This document shows positions 46,690 through 60,349 of a stretch of 64,000 nt of DNA, in pieces (the stretch's first letter is position 1; every line of letters begins with the position of its first letter). Made by a program: the position numbers and the translations under genes. The notes beneath the pieces were generated by a model, which was not told where the DNA came from, did not search any database, and saw only the letters and a program-made list of their open reading frames with translations. The stretch comes from Plumapathes pennacea. Taxonomy: Eukaryota > Cnidaria > Anthozoa > Antipatharia > Myriopathidae. The stretch is from the NCBI GenBank assembly GCA_964036295.1, contig OZ038465.1, positions 7,815,167 to 7,879,166 on the forward strand, in the 5' to 3' direction.

Positions 46690-49600
46690 CCCAGCCCAAG
46701 CTTGGAGAATTCCTCCGGGACAGAGTATTGGTCAGTCAGACAAAAGCTCGTACTATCAGAAAAAGAAAAAGAAAAATGAATGCGACTCTCTGTGTTGCAG
46801 CTGGAAAATGGTTGCGCACTGGTCGCTTAGAGGCGGAACCTTTGTCTGGGATATTCAAGTATCTCGGCAAAAAACATGTGGAGCTACGTGCGGACAACAG
46901 AGCAATAAGTAAGTGAAAGCGTACTTTAACCTAACAAGCCAATCCGATAATAGAAAAGAAAACGCTCTGAATTAGAGTCTGTTAGAGGTGCAAATAAACT
47001 TCAGTCATGTCGTCAGACTGAAAGGCTAGAAGGCAGCTAATTCGGTTGAATAAGGTAGTTAAAGAAAAGAGTCTGTAGGGCGGAAATGTACGCAAGTTCT
47101 CAATCAGGCTTTTGCCATTTTGGATTAAATGGACATTTCTCATCAGTATCCAATTTGAGTGATTAGTAACAAAGATCCCCCGCGTTTACACAGATCTTCC
47201 TTACTCTACCTTGTATGGCTCTTAAATTCACACCCCGGGTGTAAATTTTTAATTAGATTGGCAATGTTAGTGCGTGTGGACATTTGGCCTATCCAACGAG
47301 GTGTTATTAACGTAGTATGAAGCAGACCCCCATTAATTCTTCGCCTTCAAAATACATTTGTCTTTGTTCAAGAACTGTTTTTTCAAGAAGCTTAGCTTGT
47401 TGGGACTGTCATTCATAAGACATTATGACGCACAACAATGATGTTTACCGGTCAATTTCCAGTGATTCAAAAGCAGTCTCAGGACGTTCCGAAGGTCAAT
47501 CAAATAATAAATACTTCATTAGTCCGTAGTATTTTTTAAATTAATTTATTTATTTTTTGTATCTTCATTTAACATGGCCTTTGTAACAGTCGTTTCCGAA
47601 ACGGTTCTTCTTCAAGCCCATCGCGGGACTGACACCCCACACCCGGTACTTTTCGAACTTGTTTCCGGACATGTGGTCAGTTTTTCTTCCAATACTTTCA
47701 ATGTAAAACCCGTAAAACATAAAGGTTTCATAGAAAATAATATTCTGAAGCACGCTGTCGCCACCCGTATGCCGGTGGGTTGGAATGTGTTACCGTGTTA
47801 CTGACTAATGTGTCTCGCAAATTCTTTGTTTTTACCTTTAATTTGAATGAAGACACTAAAATGTATTATTGCTGTCTTTATTGTACTAGAACAGTGTTTT
47901 AAACAATGCACTGCTTCTTTTATATTTTTCTTTCAGAGCCGGTTGGTCTCATTGGCGACAATAGCCTGGCATCGCCTTCACCTTTTTTATAAAGTAGGTT
48001 ATGAAAGGCTCGTAATTTTTCAAATTTATCTGTTAATGAGTTACCCAGGTTTAACTGTCAGAGTTCGGGTGAATAAAATATACTTTTACTAAGTTACTCT
48101 GGTAAATCAGGAGAAGTCGCAATTATTGTATAAACTGTTGCCTAATAGCAAAGTATACGGCCCCGAGCACTTTAAGAGATTAACGTTATGAAAGGAAGAC
48201 GAATTAGTGAGCAAGCTCAGTTTAATACATTTATTGCGATAGCAAACTGAGTTGCTGAGAGGATAATCAAATGTCGTCCAATTAATTGAAGTTTTAACAC
48301 GTGCACAGCCAAAAACCCTTCTACGGAGATGTGGTTTTTTACTTACAAACTATAATTAAAAAGCTATTAGTGTATCGTAAGGTGTTAAAATGCTCTCATG
48401 GCACAAAATGAAGTAAAGCTTTAATTATCACTGTTTGTTTTTCTCCGTTCTTGAGCCTCGCCGTTCTTTCTTCAGTCGTTGTGTCTGTCTACCCACACAC
48501 ATACGCATGCACACACGTGGATGTCTAAAGTTGGATGTTCCTTGAAGCAAACTTTGCCTTAGGCACTCAGGCAATCCGTGCGCAACTTGGTTCATCACTC
48601 CTCTTGGTACGCTCACCTTCATAGTTTTCTCTCTCTCTCTCTCTTTTTTTTTTTTGCAAGCAAACCTTGTAATGTACTCAAGCGAAGCTTTAACTGAGAA
48701 CTTTTGTTAACACTCCCTCATTCTCCAGACGACCGGCTACCACTACTATACCACCTGTCTGAGTACACCTGTCCAAGAGACACACCTTGGGTAAATAAAA
48801 AAAAAACATTTTATTATACGACGGGATCTGCGCCTGTCGGGTCCCTTTGTTAGAATCCTGAGCCGTTCAATTAAGTATCATGTGGTACAACAAGCAAAAG
48901 TGCACTAAGCAACTTGTAATTGATATATCACTTACACCAGGCACACAAACAAAAAATACCTGTTGAGAGCATGCCTGCTCAAGCAACCTGTAAACCTTAA
49001 GCTGTTTCACCCGTGTTTGAATGCCGCAGAGAAAGACAACTCTATGGGAGACCTAGACAGGACTGCATGATTAAACTCTCCAAAGCAACTTCAGTAGAAC
49101 ATATATTTATACAGAACGTTGCTGTCTAAAATCTAACACGCGTATAAGTATATACAGAGCCGGTTTATGTATCAATACAAAAGGCTGTCGAGACCACCAG
49201 GCATATGTTTGAGATAATAAAAGCACTTCCTGACTGGTTGGCATATTGTTTATAGGCATGCGGCATGCGTTTACTAAACTCAATGGGCCATCAGTCTCGT
49301 CATGATGACACTATCAACACTGAACAACGCGAGTCTTTCTAATGGAAGGACTGTTTATATAGGTACGCGATATTTTACTATCCAATCGGGTATGACTCGT
49401 ACGAGCTAAAGAACGAACTGAGTTCTCAGACTCACAGCAGGAAGCATCCATTCATCTTCCAAATAAATTAGTCTGTGGACAATTTGATTTTCTATTGTTC
49501 TTCTTCATCGTATTGTGAATAGAAACAACTCATTAAACCTGCAGGTATTGATATAAACATCGCGGCAAAGAAAAGGCTCTTAGGTACGTACTGATTTAAA

Positions 49601-49952
49601 AATTAGGCTCCATACACGGTAATGCTAGTGTTTTCCCTGCCAATTTGGCCATATCCTGTATCCAACCTTAAGACACGTTGTTTTAGTTGTCCAATTCCGA
49701 AAGAAACGAATAATTCTAAGATCGATGAAAACGTTGACCCGGCGTCCTGTGCAAGGATTGTTGCACAATAACCAGAAATAAATATTTTACACGTGTATAT
49801 TTTGCAAGTCGAACCCTTGGTTCTACTGAACACATTAAAACTAACTTTAGCGCATTACCCTGGTCAATTGCCTTTGCACTCTTTCATTGGAGAGCTCAGC
49901 ATTCACAACCAGAAGTAAGCTCAAGTTCACTTTTATCTCCGAAACACAGCGG

Positions 49953-50424
<472 letters not shown>

Positions 50425-51242
50425 CGGCTCTACGTGCGGTTCGGTGCGGTGCGATGATTTGGCTTTCAAAACCTTGCTCAGACGAAAGCTGTTTGAACTC
50501 GCACACGGAAGCGTACTCTTTTGCATTATGGAAGCATTTGGGAATTTGAAAAAACACGAAAGAAATGTGGCGAAGCACAACGGCTTCTTAAACTTAAATA
50601 TATCTTGGTTTGTGATTGGTTGAAAGTTTTTTCTTACAGCCTCTGTGATTGGCGCGGTGTACTTACATACAGCTACAGCGGCTTCTCTGCATCTCTCTCG
50701 TGTTCTTTCAAATTCCGAAGTGCTTCTATTTAAGCAATATAACACGTGTTGCCATGTCTTTATTAAACACTCGGGATGTTGTGAGAACACGAGAACTCGC
50801 TGAAGCGGCTCGTGATTTTGAACTTTTTCTAGTGTTCTCAGAACATAACTCATAATATCTCAATCAGGATTATTTTTTGCCCATGATTGACCAAGAATAC
50901 TGCTAAACTTGTTTCGACCAATCGGAAAGCGTACCAAACGCAGAACCAAGCCAATCACACGATTACTTTCGACAGTTATCCGAAACCGAATGTAAAAGAA
51001 AGTCACTAGCTGATTAGTGCCAACTCTCAGTTCAACTACAAAAATTATGCTCAATCCACTTCGTCTCAGGTTCAGGCTACGGCTTTTGACTGTACGAGTT
51101 TTGTCTGACTCAGTACTCTTTGCCTTGCATCGATCCTGCATTCTCGCGGAGAGATTCCTGCCGAAGCATTGGTTTTTCATTAGCAAGCCGTTCAGTGTTC
51201 TTGTCAATGAGCTGCACCCGTGAACTTCACTAAAGTAGGTCT

Positions 51243-54200
51243 TTAACCCGGCAAACTTTGCCTTCTTGGGTGAAACAACGACTTCATGGAACTCAGAAAT
51301 CCGTTCGTGTTGTTTCCTGGAGAATGGCTTTTTTGTCTGGATTTTTTCGTAAATCGCACTTGAAAGACCATATTGTAAAATATGACCTGAACGTTCCTGT
51401 TGGTCAGCGCAGAAGTCTCATAAAAGGAGCATGCGTACTCCGCAGCCGTTTCTCTAGCCTCTTCTTTGGAGACGCTTCTGCCTCGTCTCAGATCTCTCTT
51501 GTTCCCGACCAACAAGATGGGGACCTGGCAATCGCCCTTGGGTTTCCTGACTTCTTTGATAAGTTTGATTAGTTGCCGAGCCGCTTCGAAGCTGTAGTGG
51601 TCTATAATGGAGTACACGACCACAAAACCTTCAGCGGTTCTAATATAGGACGCTTCTGCCTGTGAGGGTATAAAAAATATGCAGTTTTAGTCTTGCCACA
51701 GCCCACGGTGAGCCGGAACTCTAACCTAGGTCCAGGCCTGTTTATTGGGCTTTTTTAAATGATCACTTCTGCGTCGAGATTTCCTTCGTCCTCTCTTGAG
51801 CGGGAAAGTTAGAACCAGCCTATTTAGACAATAAATAATGCCTTTGCCAAGAAGATTACTACCATTAATACATGATGTCTCAGAACTACAGAGGGAAGTT
51901 TGTTCAATAGGTCTATAATTTGTCAAGTTTATATCCATGCCGTCAGTCAGTTGCTGCTTTACCCCATTATGATAAAGTCTATGCTGGACAGTGTTCCCTT
52001 GCACCGAGTATGTTATCGTCTGTAGAGTTTGCCTATAGATCTGCATATGAGTCTGAAGAACATAAGATGAGCATGCGCTCAAAGATGTAGCTAGCCGCTT
52101 ATTCAGCTAGCCACTCGGTATGAGTAAACGGCGTACAATAGGCTCCTTGCACGAGAACTGGCACGAGCTTCAAAACAAGGCTGTCCTGGCATAACTGAGA
52201 AGCTTAACTCCCCAAATGAAACATGTGCATCTTTTCTGTAGAAGCCTTGTTGCTTTAGAGCGATGGGATTTCATGTCTGGCAAATTTCGTGCCAGGTTAG
52301 CGTCGCTTTGAATTCAAGATGGCGGCACAGTGCAATGGGCAAGTGACGTCATCACTATAGACATTTTTCTTTGCAATCTGATTTTTGTTCTCGTAATGTT
52401 TTTCTTTTCTTTTCTGTTTTCTGTTTACAGTCAGTTGTGTACACTACTGATGGGTTATACTTACATTTCCCGCGGTGTCAAGAATCTCAAGAGAGACAGT
52501 GCTGTCTCCGATATTCATCACCTTTTCGTAAGTCATCTCTGAAATAAAAGGCACAGATACAATACCGAAGATAATTCGTTTATAAGAGGATGGGCACCAT
52601 GTTTATTCAATGTATATTATATAGAAATGGTTGTTATAAATGCGGCAAACTATGAAGATGCTATGCCTTTCCTTCTGTCCCCTGACGTTTACTACATGAC
52701 AAGGCATTATATTTTCTGTAATGAACCTGAAGTAAACTATCCAAAAGAAAGTGCATAAGAGGATACTGTAGATATCCTGGTGTCGATCATTGGCTCAAGC
52801 AAGATAACGATTTCTGGTCCTTCAACCTTAAAAGCTTTAGAAGCTCGGATATCACAGCAGATGATTGAGACAGTATCGTGTCGCTTATTATAAGGATACT
52901 TTTATAATAAAAAGCCTATATCAATCCTTATATCCAATCATGCTTTGATTTTAAATTTATTGTTGAAATTTTACACAGTACGATAATTGGAACGTGCAAA
53001 GGGAGGGAGGGGGGGGGGGGAAGATCGACTGCAATCAACAGGAGCACTTAAACACAGATAAGCGCACTTCTTAACATGTAGTGGAGACGGAACTGATCAG
53101 GTGACTTCAGACCTCACATGCAGTCATAATTCAAAGCATTTTGCATTTTTACATTTTGCATTCCTGGTCGTCCTTATTTAGCGGGAACCAGGCTTCGCTC
53201 ACTATGTGTGTATGAACTTATATGCAATCTAGCTACAGTATAAGGACTCTGTATTAATATACGTATGTAAAAAAAAGAAACAATATTCGTTATTATTATT
53301 TAAACCCCTTAGGAACGTGCAAAATATGATATATATACTCACCCAACGTTGGATCATATTCGTTTAGAAACCTTCCGGTCACAAAGCGTACCACAAGAGC
53401 TGTAAGTTTGAAAATAGTGCACCATATGTCAATCAAACATGTAATTGCCCATCAGACGGTGATGACTTACAAATTAATTCTTCATTTACAAATGGAATTA
53501 ACTATTCATTGCACTTTTATCTAGTAACCTTCTTCCTTTTTACTTAAAAAGCATGTTTTATGTTTTGCCATCTACTGAATTAAAGAAGCTATGACAAAAA
53601 TGTTACTTTGTTTGCCGACCTCTGCTTGTCTCTGTTATTTTCGAGACTAAGAAAAACAGGAAATTCCTAGTTGAGAGTAAACACACTTTCTAAAAGCCTC
53701 CATCTTCCGACCATCTGCTGCAAGACTGCTCAAACTGCTCAAACAAACCTAGTGTCCCAAACGCGCCGTCAACCCACTTTGCTTTGTTACCCCAAGCCGC
53801 GTTATCCCGCCAAAGTCAGCTTTATCTTAAAATCAGCTTAAACGTCTGGGCTGAGTAATAAACTAAACAGGCCTAGATCATACAATATGTTATGCCTGCG
53901 ACCCAAAGAATAAGACTTAAGGGTGGCCAAGGCTGAACTGTAGAGTTAATTGATCGACCAAACACTTCGATGCAAGACAGAGCACACTTATTAACACGAG
54001 AACAATAAAATATAATTTTGATACATGTCGGGGTATATGATCACCTACGGAAGGGTACGATAGAATAAGCCTCTCAGGTTGCTGTTAATCTCCTTAAAAA
54101 TATTGCTGTCTGATTAAGAAGTCATGCAAAATAATGCCACGAAGGCCTAACTTCCCCACCTGTTTTGCCAACGCCGCCAACGCCAAGAACAACGACTGAA

Positions 54201-54490
54201 TGTCTCTCGGAGCTGTTCTGAATTGCTTCTTTACTGCCGCCGTACCGAACTTTGCTTCCTAACAAACTTGGGCGTTTTTTCAACGCGGCAACGTCCGTTC
54301 TAATTGTTCCCAGCGTCTCGTGATTGGAACAACTGTTGCTGCGGCTTTTGACTGATTTGTCTTTAGGGGAAGCGGACTGACTTCCTCTTCTGGTCGTTGC
54401 GGTGAAACTTTGATGGGGAGGCTGTAAGAGAGTCCTCGTTTCTTTCATGTTGGAAGTGCTGTGTGGCTTGTGGGACAGATTACTGGACAT
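51243..54490 (-). CDS. Ras-like small GTPase with N-terminal extension
   Basis: Four exons, 54490-54160, 53399-53343, 52538-52465 and 51659-51243, join in frame to 292 aa. A Ser/Thr/basic extension of about 95 residues precedes the G domain. G1 GVGGVGKT is at 103-110, switch I EYDPTLEMTY carries the invariant Thr128, and G3 DTAGN is at 150-154. G4 NKRD is at 207-210 and G5 SAL at 237-239. The tail (KKSRQKSHSPG, MKSLFHPRRQSLPG) is basic and Ser-rich and has no CaaX box, so prenylation is not expected. DTAG is followed by Asn instead of catalytic Gln61. The stretch up to EGFVVVYSI is about 5 residues shorter than in H-Ras, exactly at an exon joint (a missed microexon is possible). The combination recalls RERG, RASD and RGK proteins; subfamily is not assigned. 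Confidence 0.85.
52317..52327 (+). promoter_or_regulatory. YY1-like motif inside the Ras-like gene
   Basis: AAGATGGCGGC, a perfect YY1-type core, lies in the last intron of the Ras-like gene on the opposite strand. It could mark an antisense or internal promoter, or be chance. No open frame of interest follows the ATG. Confidence 0.2.
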
Positions 54491-55745
54491 ATGGGAATCA
54501 GTGTGGGCGCATCTTACAAGATTTTAAAAGTGAATCGATGTCAAGTTTGATCACTGGTGTACGTTACACCATGATATATCCAGTATGGAAACATATTAAG
54601 TTTTTCTTCCAGAAAATGTCAGCTAATATAAGCCATATTGTTCAGCCTGACAGCCAGGTTATTATCTAATATCCTTAAGACAACAAAGACCATTTTCTCT
54701 ACATTTCTTCCGAGACAATTACAAAAATGCAAATTAATGACAATCATGAAATTACGGCTTTAACTAAATCACTCCCTCAGCTTCGATCTATGAACGAGTA
54801 AAATAGAGCTTTTCAATGTCATGAACAGAGAGTTTGAGTTAATCAATGATCTGAGCTTCACATACCTACTAAAGCTTGAATCTTCCCCTTAGGACTTGTT
54901 GGAAAGCTTCCAAGTGTTAGCATGTGTAAGGGTTAATGGAAATCTGAAGCGAACGGCTTTTCTGTCATACAAAAAAGCAGTATAATTGAAGAGGTCAAGA
55001 GACAAGTGGGCTCAGCATAGCTGACCAAAAATAAACACGTAAAGCATACAATAGGCGGGTAATTACACGAACGTTGCTTAAACTAGAATTAAAGGTGGCA
55101 GCTTTACGGTCTCATTTAATCTCGTTGGCAAATTTTAATAACGACGTTTCATTGCTCGTGTAAAAACCTTTCACCCATAAGAAGGTCACTCAAGAGGCCA
55201 TACTGAATACACTACATACTCAGTTCCTGATTCACTTCATATTTCTTTATAGTATACAAGTACATCTTGTCGGTACGCTTTAGAACACCATGGCAACGAG
55301 CCCATTATAGTTATAAGTTAGGGACCGTCTAGGTTATTTTCTCCAATGCAATGGGTGAGCTGTGTTTACGATATGGCCAACAAAGCGAGGCGTTTTCAGA
55401 GAGTTGTGAGTAAACTATCCTGCCACTAGTTTTTTGATGAACATTTACAAAGTACACAGAGTCTTGGCCTTTCCATTAGCTGTTCTGTGTTACATCCGGA
55501 GCGTGTGAACCAAGGACAAACGCGGCACTGAAACTTTAATTGCAGCCACAATGAATGCGAGATCAGCGCTTTTTATATGCAAACGTGGAACATGTTTTGC
55601 ATTTCTCTCCGTATTCAACGTGTTCAATTGATCTAGAATAGTTGATCAAAACTCTAACGCGGTCAGTTTTAATCCTGTTAACCTCGTTACACAACAAAAA
55701 TGCGTGACGGGCTGGGATTTTGGAAAAGAAAAATCATAAACATAC

Positions 55746-55873
55746 TTTAACTCAACTTTTCGACTGTTTGGATGTTTGTTTTCCTGCTTGAAGATAGATA
55801 ATAAAGAAACGCAACGTCGGGTTAGGTAAAGCACAATGACCAAAATGACTAACGTCAGCCCATTCGTCGACAT
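55746..55873 (-). CDS. Weak candidate first exon of a membrane-anchored protein
   Basis: From the ATG at 55873 the frame reads MSTNGLTLVILVIVLYLTRR, a short N-terminus followed by one hydrophobic span and a basic flank. It then runs through a polar stretch (KQENKHPNSRKVELK) to a consensus donor GTATGT at 55745. A signal-anchor peptide plus a donor could mark a real first exon. No second exon with matching phase was recognised downstream, and chance cannot be excluded. Confidence 0.15.
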
Positions 55874-58800
55874 GATGTGAGTTCTCGCAACTGCCGCTGG
55901 CATTATAACAGTTGCTCGACCAAAAAGTTATTATAACAACTAATTCGTAACTTGTGTTAGTCTTGTGCAACATATCAGATCACCATTAAACTAAAGAAGG
56001 AGCGACCAATCAGTGCATGAGGAAACTGAGAGCGATTATTTGTTGAACAGAACAGAACACAGCATAAGAAGGGCAACAACACATGCCGAAAGTTTGTCGA
56101 CAGCAGAAAAAAGCAAAACAGCAACAACAACAACGGCAGACTGAACACCCCTTGGCCTACCGCAGATGTAAGTGATATTTGCTAATCATGAGTACTTCCT
56201 GCCTGTAATCGGCGACTTCCTTTGCATATAGTAGATCGTAATTTCCCTAACAACTTCAGCTCACGCTAACAGCTCTCCTTTCTTTCCAAAAGATACAGAG
56301 GCATACCTACATGCATTCCTGGGCAGACTAAAACGATTTTCACTTTGTTGCCGCTATATTTGGCTGGTCTCAGACAAAAACTTCCCGATTTTGAAAGGCT
56401 AGATTAATTGACCGCAATAAAAATTTCATATCACGAAACGCCCCACTAATGTGGGCACGATTGCAGCAAGATATAAGCAGTAATCACGCTACACAGACAG
56501 TATTTGGCGTATCAAACTAAATGACATTATTGACAGGCAATATGTGGCCAGAAGACTCAAGAATAACAGAAACAATAATTATTATTCCAGTGGCATTGAC
56601 TGACCTCGACGTTTCTGCCTCCAGAGAAGTCAGTGTTGAATGAGTCTTCAGTCCTTTGGCTGTGTTCACGTGTAATTCGCTGCAGTGGTCAAAAGGTAGC
56701 TTCCTGTTTGTTTAGAAACTTAAAACAAGTCCTTGCCCTGTTGAACGAAAAGGTAGAGTGAGTTTACCCCGTCCGCAGCGCTCTCCGATTCTCGAGTGCA
56801 CTGCATCAATACCACAGTGATTCGCAATACATCGGTATTTGCATGAGTTCAGGTTTTAACAGCGCCATGCAGTCGTTTGCATCGTAGGTGCAAATGCTCT
56901 ACTGATAAGATCTCAAGAGGGTCGACGTTAAAAGCATCCTCGGATGCCCAGGGACAGATCGGCCCCCTTTTTACCCATCGCCCCACTAATCTGCGCTAAA
57001 AGCCGACACAACCGAGACAATTCTAACTTCGGGACTGTCAAATTGAATAAATGTATTTTTCCTCCTCTTATTACTATTGTAACCAAATAACAAAATTTAC
57101 ATAGCGCGCTTATCGTTAAACTGCAGTGTGACCGGCAGGACATGAAATTTTAGCGTGCCTGAAATATGACCCAAACCGCATCGATCTTCACAAGGACCGG
57201 CGCAGCGCGCTATTAACAACCTCGCGGGCAAGCTAGCAGGGCGCTAATCACACACCTTTTAACTAAAAAAGTTAAAGCAGCCAATCGTGTGTGAGCCTGG
57301 TTGACAGACCGGGAAATTTCATTTTCAGTTTTATAATTCCGTGTTTGTTGTGCATTACTGCCTGCATAACGAGTCGCAGAAGTGTTTCGTAATCTTCACA
57401 CAAGTCGCCGTTCCAACAGAAAAATTAGTAGCATTCGAAAGTGTTGTTTTCAATATCGGGCCCGTGAATCATCGTTCCAGTTAACTTCGAACCAATTGAT
57501 TGCTGGTCTGGGAGAACCCACGGCCTTCTCGCCATTCCGCCTCTCTCCTGTCTCCGATTTAGGTCTATGATATTCATCTGCATGACCAAAACAAGCATCG
57601 GCGTCGTCTTCGAACTTGCTTTAGTGAAGAATAGCAAACAGCATTCGCCTCCTGTGAATTCTTTCATTCCGTCGCCTGATACTTTGCAAGCGTATAAGTT
57701 TCGTTAGAGCGATTACAGAAGAAACTATTTTTGAAGTCGTTATAGCACTTAAAAGCTGTCGGAAAAGTTTACACTATTCTCATTTGTCATGGGAAATAGA
57801 TCGGCTTCAATGCAATATCGGTTTACTGTGCTGTCAACCATCCAAAACAGAGTGAAGAGTTGATGCAAGGTTCGCCGTCAGTCATTAAATGCGAATTGCC
57901 AATGTAGTGATCATTTCTAGCTCTTTATATATAGGCCTGTGTAATATTGGAGAACAAAGGCTGGTATAACAGAACACGAAGGCCGTTGGCGTTGAAACCA
58001 GAACTATCCGTAGTAAATGACCGCCAACAAACTGCTTATACCTTATCTTTTTTCTCATTTTAATAGCGTCTTTGACACTGAACTGAAGGCATGATCAACT
58101 AAAATCTACATACCGATGGGCTCTGGAAAACATTCTAATACTGAGTCGGGTTGGCTTCCGTTAGGCTACCAATATACCACGCAGCATTTTGGGCTGATAC
58201 TGATCTGGTTTCTTCATATATGAGCTGCAACTTGCCAGCAAATTTAGATTATCAAAAGCAGCACTTTGCTTTGGCGATCTATCAAGACACCAAGTCTGCC
58301 ACATTCAGGCACACTATGGGGTATAAATGGTAATACCCATTTTAAAATTGTTTCGATTTCCATCATCTCAACGGTTGTCTTTTGTTAGATGCAACCAAGT
58401 CAGCGGTCTCGTAATTTAAATGAGCGCGAGCCAGGTTAAGGGAGCCGAAACACTTTCAGAACAACTTGACTTTCTTCGCACTATTTTACATCCATCTGCC
58501 GAGATAAAAAAGAACCTTGTAAAGTTACATATTTGCACGAGGAGCAGTGTATATTGGCCTTGAGTCGATAGTTATCTGCTCTCGTATATTCTGTTACAAT
58601 ATCCGGTCTTTATTCTTCACTTTTACGAGTACACCCCTCAGTGTTATATCGTTTAAATGACTGAAATATAAACAGTCAAAAATGACTGTATAGTGAAACT
58701 AGAAAGCGTGAATTTGACGCAGTTAAAAAGCTATTTTCCGGACAGCTTTAGTTAAGAGGGTTTGATATCGGTCATACATACGACCACAGACATATTCACC

Positions 58801-59202
58801 GACAGGGCGATCATTAAAACTGATAGGAGGGAAGGCGTAGGGTCAAGTAGGCTAGAAACTGTCGGATTAGTCCTGACTGCGGGAGATGCTAAAGACGAGG
58901 GAGTGCTGGTGATTTGGCGTTCTATTTTTTGGCGTTTGTGAATACTAAAAATGCCAGGCATGAAGAAGGGAGCCGAGTCATTAGGCCGATATAATGTACT
59001 TTATCAGTTTCATGTGTTCTTTTCTGCCTCGTCTCTGTGTGGTTGATTGAATACACCGCTTCCAATTGGTTTATGCCTTTCGATAGCTGAACCGAAAATC
59101 CCCCTTCGAGGGAGCGGACTCTGTAGCCTTTAGGCAGCGTAACCTTCGTATCGTATCGTCCTTTGCATTTAACAGTCCGTTTATAAATGAAGAAGTTGCC
59201 TC

Positions 59203-59519
59203 CCGGGGGAGGGTGGGTACTCCTCAGAATTGTAAGTGGGAGTGTGCCGCCCGGCACTGAAAACCCTTACCCTACTTCAGACCAGAATTTGCGATTTCTG
59301 ACCCTATTTCAGACCAAAATTTGCGATCTTTGACCCTATTTCAGGCCAAAATGTGCAGTTTTCGACCCTATTTCAGACCAAATATCAAAATGTCCGACCC
59401 TTTTCCAGACCAAAGGATTAAAATTGATACTAATTTCAGACTCAAATGCTGAAAATAATACCCTTTGGGGCGGCACATACCTATATGGCTCAGATATGGG
59501 AATACCCCTCCCCCCCTGG
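59203..59519. mobile_element. MITE with internal 32-bp tandem repeats, copy 2
   Basis: The element is flanked by a 9-bp direct repeat AGTTGCCTC (59194-59202 and 59520-59528), so its ends are well defined. The imperfect inverted ends are CCGGGGGAGGGTGGGTACTC at the left and, read inward, CCAGGGGGGGAGGGGTATTC at the right. Both lead into a GTGCCGCC motif. Between them are six consecutive units of 31-32 bp beginning ACCCTATTTCAGACCAAAAT or variants, four of exactly 32 bp. There is no coding capacity. Same family as 5139-5533. Confidence 0.8.
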
Positions 59520-60349
59520 AGTTGCCTCGTCTCTGGTGCTTGAAGTGTTTCCGCGGCGAATGGAAACGAGAATGGCTAAACGCCGTCACTAACAAGCGGT
59601 TCAGTTCACTCTCAAGAATCCAAGTAGCCATGAAACATCCACCATGTAACGAACCAGATACCCAACCAACGAACCAGTCAACCTATCCGGCTTCAACCAG
59701 ATGGCTTACTATTTTGAACTGCCCGGCCAACAAAAGCGTGAAACTTAACTTGTGTCAGTTTGCTCACTTTTTATAGAAAAAGTGAATCGATTCTTAGAAT
59801 TGATGTACACTAAGAACCCTCAACCACAGCTTTAGTAAATGCTACGGCGCTGTATTTGACAAAAACTACAAACTAGACTAAACTAAACAGCTACTCGTAG
59901 GAAATAATATTTATACAGCCTTCACTGGATTGGATATTTCCAAAACCTAAATACATTCAATTACCTGTTCCCTTAGCTTCGTTAGTCTTGTCCACCTTCC
60001 GGCTGAGAAGACTTACTTTACTTTTCCGTTGGCTGTTAGCAGAACGGCACACTGTGGCATGGCGTGAATAATCAGTATATTGAACTGACCCGCAAGCAGG
60101 GGCAATGACGTCAGTCGATATTTGGATTCCTCAACATAAGAGAGCTTTGCTTTCCTTAGGTTTTTTGTTTGAGAAGGTTACATAAATCGTGGGAGCATTT
60201 TAGAGAATTCTTCAGTGCGGCTTTAGTGAGACATGGTCAACTTCAGCAAATTTCACCTCATTTAACTTCTCACTGCAATGTTTTTCTTTCTGAATTTGTC
60301 TTTTCTCCAACAAAGTGAACACTGCTGCTGGAATGTACTCATTCAGAGG

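Noticed and set aside
46728-46916. Possible small exon (VAAGKWLRTGRLEAEPL...) bounded by a CAG and a GTAAGT donor
   Set aside because: Splice-like signals are present but no neighbouring exon or family match could be found; it lies just beside a MITE and may be chance.
47574-47804. Open frame starting MAFVTVVSETVLLQAHRG
   Set aside because: No recognised motif, no splice context and no supporting signals; length is within chance for this base composition.
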